The notes: generated by a model from the letters alone, not told the origin. 64,000 bases of DNA from Tateyamaria omphalii (GCF_014651375.1 NZ_BMWT01000005.1:327142-391141), one strand, 5' to 3'; positions 55,991 through 64,000 are shown, counted from the first letter of the stretch. Program-made: numbers and translations.

Positions 55991-56920
55991 ATGGCATTGC
56001 TGAACTTCAAACGTGACGACGGTCCAGTGGCCGGCACCCTCTCGCCCGAGGTTGAAACATTCCTTCAGGGGTATTCCATTGAGGTGATGCCGCGTACATC
56101 GCAGAAGGTTGAAGACTTCCGCGCCATTCTGCCTGCAGGCACCCGCGTGTACATTGCTCACATTGAAGGCACACCGATCGAAGACATGGTGGCCACCGCC
56201 AAGCGCTTGAATGCCGAGGGTTTTCCGGTCATGCCGCACTTCCCGGCACGGATCATCAAGGACGAGGCGACACTGAAAGACTGGATCGCCCGATATCAGG
56301 GCGAGGCAAACGTCGATCAGGCGCTGCTCCTGGCAGGTGGTGTGGACAAACCCCATGGCGATTATCACAGTTCAATGCAGTTGATGGAGAGTGGGGCATT
56401 CGATGCCGCCGGTTTCAAGCGGCTGCACGTCGCTGGACATCCCGAAGGCAACAAGGACATTGATCCCGACGGAGGAATGAAGGTCGTCGATGAAGCTCTT
56501 GCCTGGAAACAGAAATTTTCTGAGCGCACTGACGCGAAAATGGCCATCGCGACACAGTTTGCTTTTGAGGCGGGACCAATTATTGAATGGGCCGACAATC
56601 TCAGGACTGCGGGCATTGATCTGCCCATTCACATAGGCATTGCAGGGCCTGCCAAGTTGCAGACTATGATCAAGTTTGCAATCGCCTGCGGAGTCGGCCC
56701 ATCTCTGCGCGTGCTGCAACGCCGCGCCAAAGACGTCACCAAACTGCTGTTGCCATTTGAACCCACCGAAGTCGTGTCCGAGCTGGCCGCCCACAAAGCT
56801 GCGAACCCGGATTTCAACATCGTCCAAGTCCATTTCTTCCCCCTTGGCGGGATCAAAACAAATGCGAATTGGGCGATTGAAAACGGTGGCGCATCAACAG
56901 TGCCCGCGGCCGTCGGATAA
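55991..56920 (+). CDS. metF: Methylenetetrahydrofolate reductase
   Basis: 309-residue TIM-barrel flavoenzyme interconverting methylene- and methyl-THF. Seen: SIEVMPRTSQKVEDF, VYIAHIEGTPIEDM, FPVMPHFPARII, QALLLAGGVDKPHGDYHSSMQLMESGAFD, LHVAGHPEGN, IATQFAFEAGPIIEWADNLR. ATG 55991 has AGGGAGGTG six bases before it. Likely works with the methyltransferase downstream in demethylation of methylated compounds. Confidence 0.9.
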   Translation: MALLNFKRDDGPVAGTLSPEVETFLQGYSIEVMPRTSQKVEDFRAILPAGTRVYIAHIEGTPIEDMVATAKRLNAEGFPVMPHFPARIIKDEATLKDWIARYQGEANVDQALLLAGGVDKPHGDYHSSMQLMESGAFDAAGFKRLHVAGHPEGNKDIDPDGGMKVVDEALAWKQKFSERTDAKMAIATQFAFEAGPIIEWADNLRTAGIDLPIHIGIAGPAKLQTMIKFAIACGVGPSLRVLQRRAKDVTKLLLPFEPTEVVSELAAHKAANPDFNIVQVHFFPLGGIKTNANWAIENGGASTVPAAVG

Positions 56921-57085
56921 CAACACTCATAACTGTCCTGAAAAGGTTTCAAGCCCTTGCCTCTCGCGTAACGGTCTCGTGCGCGGTAGGTGTCTTCTCC
57001 AACCGGCGGGATGTCGTTTTGGCCTGTGCACCAGCAGGGAAATCGGAACAACAGTTCGCAAAACCAACGCACAAAGGCCGCGCCC

Positions 57086-58168
57086 ATGACCCGCACTGTC
57101 ATCGAATCCAAAACCAAAACCGCACTGATCGGCTTTGACCAACCATTCAGCGTCATCGGCGAACGGATCAACCCGACAGGTCGCAAAGTCCTGAATGAAG
57201 AGCTTGAGCGGGGCGATTTTTCGCGTGTTGAAGCAGATGCCGTAGCGCAGGTTGCCGCGGGTGCAACGGTGCTCGACATCAACTCAGGGGCCGTCTTCTC
57301 GAATAAGATGGCAGAGGACCCAAGATACGCAGACAACAACTTTGTTGAGCCGGAATTGATGAAACAGTTGGTCGAACGCGTTCAGGCCGTGACAGACTGC
57401 CCGCTTTGCATCGACAGCTCCGTGCCCGGTGCCTTGGAAAACGGCCTGGCCGCTGCCGAGGGTCGTCCACTTCTGAACTCCGTGACTGGTGAAGAGGAAC
57501 GGTTGGAGCTCGTTTTGCCACTGGTCAAGAAATACAACGTGCCGGTTGTCGCAATCTCAAATGACGACACAGGTATTTCCGAGGATCCGGACGTGCGCTT
57601 TGCAGTGGCAAAGAAAATCGTTGAGCGTGCGGCAGACTTCGGCATTCCCGCCCACGATATTGTCGTTGACCCGCTGGTGATGCCGATCGGTGCAATGGGT
57701 ACTGCAGGTCTGCAGGTCTTTACCCTCGTGCGTCGTCTGCGCGAAGAACTGGGTGTGAACACAACCTGCGGCGCTTCGAATATATCGTTCGGCCTGCCCA
57801 ATCGTCACGGCATCAACAACGCATTTCTTCCGATGGCCATGGGTGCTGGAATGACGTCCGCCATCATGAACCCCGTGGCCCTGCCTGTTGGTCCCACCAA
57901 GATCGCCGAAAAGAAGGCCGAAGTCGAAGCTGCCGGCATCGTCCTGCCCGAAGGAATGGATGATGAAACATTTGTACAAATGTTTGGTTTGGGATCCACA
58001 AAACCGCGGTCCGGCAAGGAAATGGAAGCCATCCGTGCTGCCAACTTCTTGACCAATAATGACGAAGGCGGCGGTGAATGGATTAAGTTCAACCGCGTTG
58101 CACCCAAGGCAGGTGAAGAAGCGCGCGGACGCGGTGGCCGCGCAGGTGGTCGGCGCCGCCGCGGTTGA
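57086..58168 (+). CDS. Methyltetrahydrofolate:corrinoid methyltransferase-like protein (pterin-binding)
   Basis: 360 residues. Pterin-binding TIM-barrel: FSVIGERINPTGRK, GATVLDINSGAVFSN, CPLCIDSSVPGALENGLAA, LLNSVTGEEERLE, VVAISNDDTG, GASNISFGLPNRHGINNAF. Moves a methyl group between THF and a corrinoid protein. The C-terminus is an Arg/Gly tail (RGRGGRAGGRRRRG), unusual for the family and perhaps nucleic-acid or membrane binding. Corrinoid protein not in the window. AAAGG precedes ATG 57086. Confidence 0.88.
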   Translation: MTRTVIESKTKTALIGFDQPFSVIGERINPTGRKVLNEELERGDFSRVEADAVAQVAAGATVLDINSGAVFSNKMAEDPRYADNNFVEPELMKQLVERVQAVTDCPLCIDSSVPGALENGLAAAEGRPLLNSVTGEEERLELVLPLVKKYNVPVVAISNDDTGISEDPDVRFAVAKKIVERAADFGIPAHDIVVDPLVMPIGAMGTAGLQVFTLVRRLREELGVNTTCGASNISFGLPNRHGINNAFLPMAMGAGMTSAIMNPVALPVGPTKIAEKKAEVEAAGIVLPEGMDDETFVQMFGLGSTKPRSGKEMEAIRAANFLTNNDEGGGEWIKFNRVAPKAGEEARGRGGRAGGRRRRG

Positions 58169-58190
58169 ACCGGATCCTCACGCGTTTTTC

Positions 58191-58224
58191 AAAGCCGCTC
58201 AGGATGTGACTCGGGCGGCTTTTC
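58191..58224 (+). terminator. Terminator after the one-carbon cluster
   Basis: AAAGCCGC pairs with GCGGCTTT, 16-nt loop, followed by TTCC. Twenty-two bases after the methyltransferase stop. Confidence 0.75.
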
Positions 58225-58268
58225 CTTGTTGATACTGCGCAAGCACTGCACAGAACAAGTAACGCGGT

Positions 58269-58289
58269 TTTAACGGACCGTCCGGTAAA
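58269..58289. promoter_or_regulatory. Imperfect palindrome before the che operon
   Basis: TTTAACGGAC, C, GTCCGGTAAA: 10-bp arms with one mismatch, 70-90 bp upstream of the STAS gene. Candidate operator or promoter element for the chemotaxis operon. Confidence 0.4.
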
Positions 58290-58321
58290 CAGACCTCACG
58301 ATTGCGATCAGGAGGAACCGG

Positions 58322-58366
58322 ATGGGCTGTAAAAGTGATGTAACTTGCCGTGTGCGCCATGGGTGA
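58322..58366 (+). CDS. 14-codon leader ORF of the che operon
   Basis: ATG 58322 has the best Shine-Dalgarno of the area (AGGAGG at 58310-58315, six bases away) and encodes MGCKSDVTCRVRHG before TGA. Its stop overlaps the start of the STAS gene by eight bases in another frame, and the STAS gene has no ribosome site of its own. So the leader may carry ribosomes to the STAS start. Confidence 0.4.
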   Translation: MGCKSDVTCRVRHG

Positions 58367-58637
58367 CTCCATCCTGCTGCCTCCGCGGTTGAACGCGGCT
58401 GCTGCATCTATGTTGCATGCGCAATTGCTGGCTCACACCATTGGCCGTGACGTTGTTCTTGACGCCCAAGATACTTCTCACATTGGCGTGTTTGGCGCGC
58501 AGGTGTTGCTCAGCGCTCGGCACGTCGCTTCTGAAACCAAAGCATCCTTCAGCATCCTGAACATGCGCCAAGCTGTTCAAGACCAACTGTCCGCCATGGG
58601 ACTTTCGCACCTAGCACACCAAGAGGAAGAAACATGA
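58359..58637 (+). CDS. STAS domain chemotaxis protein
   Basis: 92 residues, single STAS domain: SILLPPRLNAAAASMLHAQLL, DVVLDAQDTSHIGVFGAQVLL. In SpoIIAA-type proteins the loop reads 'IDSSGLG'; here it is IGVFGAQ, so the phosphorylatable serine is missing. First gene of the che operon, the place held by the STAS-like CheS/Orf2 in rhizobia, where it helps CheA-CheY signalling. Stop overlaps cheY (ATGA). Confidence 0.82.
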   Translation: MGDSILLPPRLNAAAASMLHAQLLAHTIGRDVVLDAQDTSHIGVFGAQVLLSARHVASETKASFSILNMRQAVQDQLSAMGLSHLAHQEEET

Positions 58638-58999
58638 AGCTCGAAATTCTCGCGGTGGACGACAGCCGAACAATGCGAGATATGATACGTTTCGCATTGG
58701 AACCCGCAGGTTTCACCGTACACACGGCCGAAGATGGCGTGCATGGCACCGAAGTTCTTGAAGCAATTGATCCAGATGTCATCATCACCGACATCAACAT
58801 GCCGCGTATGGATGGGTTCGGCTTCATCGATGCCATTCGAGATCGTGGTCAACATAAGAAAACCCCCATACTGGTTCTGACAACGGAAGCCGCACCAGAG
58901 ATGAAGATGCGCGCGCGCAACGCCGGTGCCACAGGGTGGATTGTCAAACCCTTCGACCCGGTGAAACTGGTAAAAGCCCTGCAAATGGTGGCTGGGTAG
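58634..58999 (+). CDS. cheY: Chemotaxis response regulator CheY
   Basis: 121-residue single receiver: acidic pair LAVDDSRTMR, phosphorylated Asp in DVIITDINMPRMDG, Thr in LVLTTEA, Lys in GWIVKPFD. Phosphorylated by CheA, acting on the flagellar motor or as phosphate sink. GAGGAAG lies upstream of the ATG. Confidence 0.95.
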   Translation: MKLEILAVDDSRTMRDMIRFALEPAGFTVHTAEDGVHGTEVLEAIDPDVIITDINMPRMDGFGFIDAIRDRGQHKKTPILVLTTEAAPEMKMRARNAGATGWIVKPFDPVKLVKALQMVAG

Positions 59000-59005
59000 C
59001 AGCCA

Positions 59006-61045
59006 ATGGTTTCTCCGGACCCCATGGCAGAAATTCGCGTTTCGTTTTTTGTCGAATGCGAAGAGCTGTTGGAAGCACTGCAAGACGGACTCCAGGCTCT
59101 TTCAAGCAGCACCCATGACGAAGAAACAATCCATGTCGTGTTCCGCGCAGTTCATTCGATCAAGGGCGGTGCTGCCGCCTTTGGTCTCGAAAAGTTGGTG
59201 CAATTTGCGCATCACTTCGAAACCTCACTGGACCGCGTCCGGACCGGGACAGCATGTATAACTCCAGACCTTCTGAACCTGTTCTTTCGCGCAACGGACC
59301 ACCTGTCTGATCTGGTGCATGCATCCCGAGACAGTCTCGACATTCATGAGCCCGGCATGCTGTTGCATGAACTGGATGTGTTAGCCTGTGCTGCATCTCA
59401 AAGCGCGACACACGACGGTGCGACATCCATTCCAAAGGAAATCGCCCTCAAACCTACAGAAACAGATGATGTCGCCTCACAGCGTCAAAAGACTTACAAA
59501 ATCGAATTCCGACCAAATGTGGAATTCTTTGAAGAAGGCCACGATGTAGTCGATGTTCTTGAGTGTTTGGCAGCCCTAGGTGACGTCGACGTGCAGTGTG
59601 ATTCAAGTACATTGCCTCCCCTCGATCATCTGATGCCGACGCAGATATACCTTGGTTGGACATTTGATCTGACAACGGACGTTGACCAAGCAGAAGTTGT
59701 CTCGACGCTTGGGTTTACCCATGGGCTTGCCACCTCTCAGATCTTTCCACATGCCCAGGACAAAGGGTGCCTTCCAGAAACCTCTTCTGCATCCGTAGGT
59801 GTGGCCAATGATCAAAGAATTCCAAACACGCCCAAAGACAAAACAGTTGTGCGCGTTGATCTGGATAGGGTTGAACGGTTGGCAAACTTGGTTGGCGAAT
59901 TGGTGATCAACCAAGCCATGTTGGCCCAAAGCCTGCAAATATCAGGCGTTTCACCACATTCCGACACCATGCATGGTCTAGAGGAATTCCAACGCCTGAC
60001 GCGCGATATTCAAGACAGTGTGATGATGATCAGGGCACAACCGGTCAAGTCGTTGTTTCAACGCATGGCGCGAACAGTGCGCGAGGCATCCGCTTCGATC
60101 GACAAGGATGTGCGTTTGATCACTGTTGGAGATGCGACAGAAGTCGACAAGACGGTCATTGAACATCTTGTCGAACCGCTGACACATATGGTCCGCAACG
60201 CTGTCGACCACGGAATTGAAAAGCCCGACGAACGGCGCGCATGTAGCAAACCGGCGCAAGGTGAAATCCGGTTGAGCGCAGCTCATCGATCAGGTCGCGT
60301 TCAGATTGAGGTTTCCGATGATGGGGGCGGCATTGATCGGGACAAAGTCCTGGCCACTGCTATCAAAAATGGTCTGGTGACTGAGAACGCGACACTCACA
60401 GAATCAGAAATTGATGCACTCTTGTTTTTGCCGGGGTTTTCAACAGCACCGGATGTTTCCGATCTTTCGGGACGCGGCGTTGGTATGGATGTCGTTCGCA
60501 ACGCGATCCATCGCCTGGGCGGTCGGATCAACATCAGTTCGAAACCAAACGCCGGAACAACCTTCAGCATTTCCCTTCCGCTCACCCTCGCCGTACTGGA
60601 TGGGATGGTCATTGAGGTGGCGGACGAAACACTGGTTGTTCCGTTGAATGTTGTGGCTGAGACTCTCACGTTGTCCGACAACATGATCGAGCAGATCCAA
60701 CCCGGATACTCGGTCGTACGCGTGCGCGGTACTTTTGTGCCGCTGTTTGATCTTGGTGCCGCGCTCGGGTATCGCCCCCTTTGCGACAGCGTAGAAAACC
60801 GCATTGCAATGTTGCTTGTGCTGGAAGACGATTCACATGTCGCGCTGCTTGTGGACGAGGTTCGCGATCAAAGACAGGTGGTCATCAAAGGATTGGATGA
60901 TAGCTGTCACCGCCCTCCTGGGATCGCCGCGGCCACGATACTGGGAGATGGCCGTGTAGCTTTGATACTCGATCCGGCTGATATCGTTGCCAACACAATC
61001 CCTGCAAAAGCAATTGAGCGGGCAAGAATGGAGCCCCAGGCATGA
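59006..61045 (+). CDS. cheA: Chemotaxis histidine kinase CheA
   Basis: 679 residues. P1 Hpt domain with phospho-His50 (RAVHSIKGGAAAFG); a ~150-residue middle region; P3 dimerisation helices at ~280 (RVERLANLVGELVINQAMLAQ); P4 ATPase with N-box LTHMVRNAVDHGIE, DDGGGIDRDKV and GRGVGMDVVRNAI; P5 CheW-like (LAVLDGMVIEVADETLVVPL). The start may be 59024 (MAEIRVSFF) instead. Coupled to cheW by ATGA. Confidence 0.95.
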   Translation: MVSPDPMAEIRVSFFVECEELLEALQDGLQALSSSTHDEETIHVVFRAVHSIKGGAAAFGLEKLVQFAHHFETSLDRVRTGTACITPDLLNLFFRATDHLSDLVHASRDSLDIHEPGMLLHELDVLACAASQSATHDGATSIPKEIALKPTETDDVASQRQKTYKIEFRPNVEFFEEGHDVVDVLECLAALGDVDVQCDSSTLPPLDHLMPTQIYLGWTFDLTTDVDQAEVVSTLGFTHGLATSQIFPHAQDKGCLPETSSASVGVANDQRIPNTPKDKTVVRVDLDRVERLANLVGELVINQAMLAQSLQISGVSPHSDTMHGLEEFQRLTRDIQDSVMMIRAQPVKSLFQRMARTVREASASIDKDVRLITVGDATEVDKTVIEHLVEPLTHMVRNAVDHGIEKPDERRACSKPAQGEIRLSAAHRSGRVQIEVSDDGGGIDRDKVLATAIKNGLVTENATLTESEIDALLFLPGFSTAPDVSDLSGRGVGMDVVRNAIHRLGGRINISSKPNAGTTFSISLPLTLAVLDGMVIEVADETLVVPLNVVAETLTLSDNMIEQIQPGYSVVRVRGTFVPLFDLGAALGYRPLCDSVENRIAMLLVLEDDSHVALLVDEVRDQRQVVIKGLDDSCHRPPGIAAATILGDGRVALILDPADIVANTIPAKAIERARMEPQA

Positions 61046-61500
61046 CCATACCAGTCACAACGAAGCAAAAAGAGTTGCTGACATTCAGGTTGAGCGATCA
61101 AGAGTACGCACTCGACATCATGACCGTCCGCGAAATCCGAGGGTGGACACGCGCCACCCCAATGCCCCTAGCCCCAAGTTTTATGCGCGGCGTCATCAAC
61201 CTTCGCGGCACAGTGCTTCCCATTATGGACCTTGCTGAACGCCTCGGCCTTCCGGAAGCTGATCAAGGTGAGCGAAATGTCATTGTTGTTGTGCAACTTA
61301 ACGGCTCCACAATTGGTCTGCTGGTGAATTCGGTCTCTGACATCATCACTCGGGATGCCGATGAATTGCAGACGCCCCCGGACGCCACTGTTCAGGATGA
61401 CCGAAACGTCATCGATGCAATAACGCTTTTAAACGACCGCATGATACGCGTTTTGAACGTGTCAAAGGTTGTTGTGCCTCCGGAAAGCGACGCTGCGTAA
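61042..61500 (+). CDS. cheW: Chemotaxis coupling protein CheW
   Basis: 152 residues: LTFRLSDQEYALDIMTVREIRG, PSFMRGVINLRGTVLPIMDLAERLG, IGLLVNSVSDIITRDADEL. Links receptors and CheA. Stop overlaps cheR (TAATG). Confidence 0.95.
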   Translation: MTIPVTTKQKELLTFRLSDQEYALDIMTVREIRGWTRATPMPLAPSFMRGVINLRGTVLPIMDLAERLGLPEADQGERNVIVVVQLNGSTIGLLVNSVSDIITRDADELQTPPDATVQDDRNVIDAITLLNDRMIRVLNVSKVVVPPESDAA

Positions 61501-62363
61501 TGCGCCACCCACCAGACTTACCTCAGTTGGATGACCAGCAGTTCGATGCAATTGCCGCGCTCGCCTATCGCGAGTGCGGACTTAAACTTGAGCACGAGAA
61601 GAAATTGATGGTTCAATCGCGTTTGCGACATCGCCTGCGCGCCCTCAACTTGGACAGTTTTTCCTCCTATTCCGAACATATCGCATCGCGCGTGGGCTTT
61701 GACGAACATCGTTTGATGATCTCGGCTTTGACGACCAATGTGTCACAGTTTTTCAGAGAGGCACATCACTTCAGGTTACTATCTGACCGGCTGATGCCAC
61801 TGTTCAGACAACGAATTCAAGAAAACGAGCGTATCCGCATCTGGTCTGCAGGCTGTTCGAAGGGTCAGGAACCCTATTCGATCGCAATGCATCTGCTGCG
61901 TTCTGAACCCAAACTTGCAACCGCAGACTTCAAAATTCTCGGGACTGATATTGACCCAAGCGTTGTCGCCCAAGCCCGTACTGCGCAATTCACCTCACTC
62001 GAACTACATGGTGTTTCAACTGAGGACATTGGTAATTTCACTGTCTCCTGTGGTGACGGTCAATCAAGCAGAAGAATGTGTGATGACTTGACGCGAATTG
62101 TTTCAGTCAACGAACTCAATCTGTTTGACGACTGGCCAATGCGCTTTGCGTTCGACGCCATCTTTTGCAGAAATGTCGTGATTTACTTTGATCAGTCAAA
62201 ACAAACGCAGCTTTGGCCGCGCTTCAATCGCGCCTTGACCACAACAGGCATGCTGTTTCTTGGGCATTCGGAACGAGTCTTGTCTCCTCAGGCGCATGGA
62301 TTCCGTTCGGTCGGGCCAACCACTTACGTAAAGTGTGATGACGCACGCGTTTGGAGCCAATAG
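61500..62363 (+). CDS. cheR: Chemotaxis receptor methyltransferase CheR
   Basis: 287 residues. N-terminal helical domain (YRECGLKLEHEKKLMVQSRLRHRL), LTTNVSQFFREAHHF, SAM motif RIWSAGCSKGQEPYSIAMHL, ILGTDIDPSVVAQA, and CRNVVIYFDQ. Methylates receptor glutamates. The matching methylesterase cheB is not in the window. Confidence 0.94.
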   Translation: MRHPPDLPQLDDQQFDAIAALAYRECGLKLEHEKKLMVQSRLRHRLRALNLDSFSSYSEHIASRVGFDEHRLMISALTTNVSQFFREAHHFRLLSDRLMPLFRQRIQENERIRIWSAGCSKGQEPYSIAMHLLRSEPKLATADFKILGTDIDPSVVAQARTAQFTSLELHGVSTEDIGNFTVSCGDGQSSRRMCDDLTRIVSVNELNLFDDWPMRFAFDAIFCRNVVIYFDQSKQTQLWPRFNRALTTTGMLFLGHSERVLSPQAHGFRSVGPTTYVKCDDARVWSQ

Positions 62364-62753
62364 ATGTTTCCGAGCATTTTCAGAGGCCCTCCAAGGCGCT
62401 TGATTAACTGCTATATCTCCACTCCGACCAACAGGCATTTTGTTTCGCTCACCTCTCATGGCATCAAGACCACAACATGTTTTCCCCATTGGTCGACGGT
62501 TGTCGGTGTACCGACAACCGTCCTGGAAAATACGGTCGCGATCGTCCTCAATGTGCTCGAAACAACAAGAGGAAAGTGGTTGCGAAGCCTACCCAGGTTG
62601 TCCCTCACCCAAGCCAAGAACACGGCCCTTCCAACAAAAAAAGTTGAAAAAGCGGTTTCGGGCGATTGGGCCAATGCAACAAACCTCACGAAAGAAACTC
62701 ATTTGCCAATCGATTGGACTAAACTTCCCGCGAAAAGGCGCCTCCTCCAATAA
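62364..62753 (+). CDS. Hypothetical protein in the che operon
   Basis: 129 residues, not recognised: FPSIFRGPPRRLINCYISTP, VAIVLNVLETTRGKWLRSLP, basic. Kept because its ATG follows the cheR stop without a gap (TAG-ATG) and its stop overlaps the next start (TAATG), the pattern of a real coupled gene. It takes the place where cheB usually stands but has no CheB motif. A competing frame (62440-62832) looks less coherent. Confidence 0.55.
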   Translation: MFPSIFRGPPRRLINCYISTPTNRHFVSLTSHGIKTTTCFPHWSTVVGVPTTVLENTVAIVLNVLETTRGKWLRSLPRLSLTQAKNTALPTKKVEKAVSGDWANATNLTKETHLPIDWTKLPAKRRLLQ

Positions 62754-63103
62754 TGCGGAAAACCAGCTCAAACTCTGTTCCCTGCAACCGAGAATTGTCT
62801 CGAATGGCGCAAGTTCTTTCGACTCTGAATGAGGATTTTTTGGTTATTTCCAAAATAGTATCGGAAGTGACGGATCAATCTCGTGCGGCTTTGACACAAC
62901 ACCAAATCTTGCAACTGCAAAACATTGACCGAATGTCACAGTCCCTGCAGGATCTTGTTGCCGTTTGCGACCTACTGGCGACCGGACCACATTCCCGAGC
63001 ATCCTCAAAAGTTCACCTGCAATTGGCGGAGACGCGCTCAATCCTTGACTCAAATCAAGAGAATGACCAGTCAGGACCAGCCGGTTCGGTTGAAATATTC
63101 TGA
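62753..63103 (+). CDS. Helical protein with DxxxQ motif, possible CheT/CheZ-like phosphatase
   Basis: 116 residues, largely helical: EDFLVISKIVSEVTDQSRAA then LQLQNIDRMSQSLQDLVAVC. The segment D-R-M-S-Q matches the DxxxQ catalytic motif of CheZ and of the rhizobial CheT protein, followed by a similar hydrophobic helix. Length and place at the end of a che operon also fit CheT (~113 residues in Sinorhizobium). Start overlaps the previous stop (TAATG). Role in CheY dephosphorylation is an inference. Confidence 0.6.
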   Translation: MRKTSSNSVPCNRELSRMAQVLSTLNEDFLVISKIVSEVTDQSRAALTQHQILQLQNIDRMSQSLQDLVAVCDLLATGPHSRASSKVHLQLAETRSILDSNQENDQSGPAGSVEIF

Positions 63104-63127
63104 GCGGGACCACAAAAACAGCCTGCG

Positions 63128-63631
63128 TCAGAACAATTCGACCCCGTTTCCCCAGGGCGCTGGAATGGCAACATCACGTATTGGTGCATTTGTCATTTTT
63201 TGCATGGCGCGGCCCGTGCCCGGCCAGAAACGCACATTCCGTGCAGTGTTGCCTCCCACCGACTGTGTCATCACGGGGATATCCTCTTTCGCCAGGTAGG
63301 ACAGTGTGAAGGCTGCGTTTCTTGCCCCGATATCCGAGAAACCGGATATCATCCGCGCACCACCAAACACTTTTGCGTGCAACCGGCATCTTTCGACCCC
63401 CAGCTTCACCAGATCGTTGATCAACACTTCCATCGCGTTGATGCCCGACATGGCGCAGTTCGTCCCCCTGCCGCTCGACAGGGCCAACAGCATGTGATTC
63501 ATACCGCCTACACGCGCCACAGGATCCCACAAGCAGCACGCAACACACGACCCCAGCAAGGTCGAGATGACAATGTCCGGTCCTGAGCCTGTTGCATGTT
63601 CACCTTGCGTTATGAACAGCGCTTGAGTCAT
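63128..63631 (-). CDS. cheD: Chemoreceptor glutamine deamidase CheD
   Basis: 167 residues. Catalytic Cys in TLLGSCVACCLWDPVARVGG and His in GGMNHMLLAL, plus FGGARMISGFSDIGARNA and TGRAMQK. Deamidates receptor glutamines. ATG 63631 replaces a TTG at 63649. Convergent with the che operon, ending 24 bp from it, whereas in rhizobia cheD is inside the operon. Confidence 0.93.
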   Translation of the reverse strand: MTQALFITQGEHATGSGPDIVISTLLGSCVACCLWDPVARVGGMNHMLLALSSGRGTNCAMSGINAMEVLINDLVKLGVERCRLHAKVFGGARMISGFSDIGARNAAFTLSYLAKEDIPVMTQSVGGNTARNVRFWPGTGRAMQKMTNAPIRDVAIPAPWGNGVELF

Positions 63632-63928
63632 TTTTCCACCCGCCGGCAATAATCCTCAAAGAACTGAGGAAATCCAAAGTACCTTTCTGAAATGGAAATC
63701 TGCCAAACACCTGCGCGCACAACGTGCAGCTGAACAGTGCATGCATCGCAAAATGACATGTGAGCACGGCATGACAACAGTTGCGATTGCCTGAGTACAA
63801 CTTTTGCCTGCCGCATACTGGATCATCCGCCATCACCGTTTGGATTGGAAACCTAGATAGCGGTGCCCGGATAAATTTGACGTTAAGAGGCGCCCGGTCA
63901 CGTCGCGCAACCGGGACACCCAATAGCA

Positions 63929-64000
63929 TTAGCTGGCAATCGCATTCATGAACCTGTCCTTGATCACCACCGGATCCATTGTGATGACTGGCATCTTGGC
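63929..64000 (-). CDS. C-terminus of an unidentified protein cut by window edge
   Basis: The minus frame from the right edge reads AKMPVITMDPVVIKDRFMNA and ends IAS-stop. Too short to assign. It would be followed by a 280-bp gap before cheD, in which I see nothing else. Confidence 0.4.
   Translation of the reverse strand, partial: AKMPVITMDPVVIKDRFMNAIAS

Noticed and set aside
62440..62832. 130-residue ORF in another frame after cheR
   Set aside because: Basic Ser/Lys/Arg-rich; the 62364 frame has both start and stop couplings and is preferred.

Overview
The window looks like chromosome of a marine alphaproteobacterium of the Rhodobacteraceae (Roseobacter group). This rests on gene content and order: the malonate mat operon with TRAP transporter genes, a TAXI-type TRAP system with a fused permease carrying a C-terminal DUF3394-like part, long PstC/PstA proteins, a GlxA-type regulator beside class II DAHP synthase, a MetF/methyltransferase/'virulence factor' trio and an alpha-type che operon. 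No tRNA, rRNA, CRISPR array or intact insertion sequence was seen. The assignment is by recognition, not by search.

Layout. 1-2.5 kb: end of a sigma-54 activator and a flavin monooxygenase with an NTF2-like N-terminus. 2.6-9.1 kb: malonate uptake and catabolism (matB, matA, three TRAP genes) divergent from a GntR/FCD regulator, with a TTGTATACAA operator between them. 9.2-12.4 kb: thiamine salvage operon thiM-thiE-thiD-tenA behind a TPP riboswitch. 12.6-19.0 kb: class III aminotransferase, RpiR regulator, TAXI TRAP transporter and UspA protein, probably one catabolic unit of unknown substrate. 19.2-33.2 kb: the most unusual part, a mostly minus-strand block built around a 3,365-residue protein I do not recognise. 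Two short genes upstream of it encode stand-alone versions of its N-terminal domain; other small unknown genes flank it. 33.6-36.6 kb: cupredoxin, DUF4142 protein, DUF318-type permease and LysR regulator. 36.6-38.1 kb: gene-poor, with a truncated SRPBCC-like ORF. 38.2-49.1 kb: phosphate regulon (pstS-pstC-pstA-pstB-phoU-phoB) behind a three-repeat Pho box, and a compact upstream operon yicC-gmk-carbonic anhydrase-isomerase-transsulfuration enzyme-phoR. 49.3-58.2 kb: housekeeping and metabolic genes (PAS protein, DAHP synthase, GlxA regulator, rlmE, ppx, sulfotransferase, one-carbon trio). 58.3-63.6 kb: chemotaxis operon STAS-cheY-cheA-cheW-cheR plus two small coupled ORFs, with cheD convergent and no cheB.

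Most operons show tight coupling (ATGA, TAATG or TGATG overlaps). A recurring design is a strong RNA hairpin just after a solute-binding protein gene and before its permease genes (three cases), which would favour excess binding protein. The same design appears between a small-module gene and the giant gene. The best candidate for an undescribed system is the giant-protein cassette at 19.2-32.5 kb.
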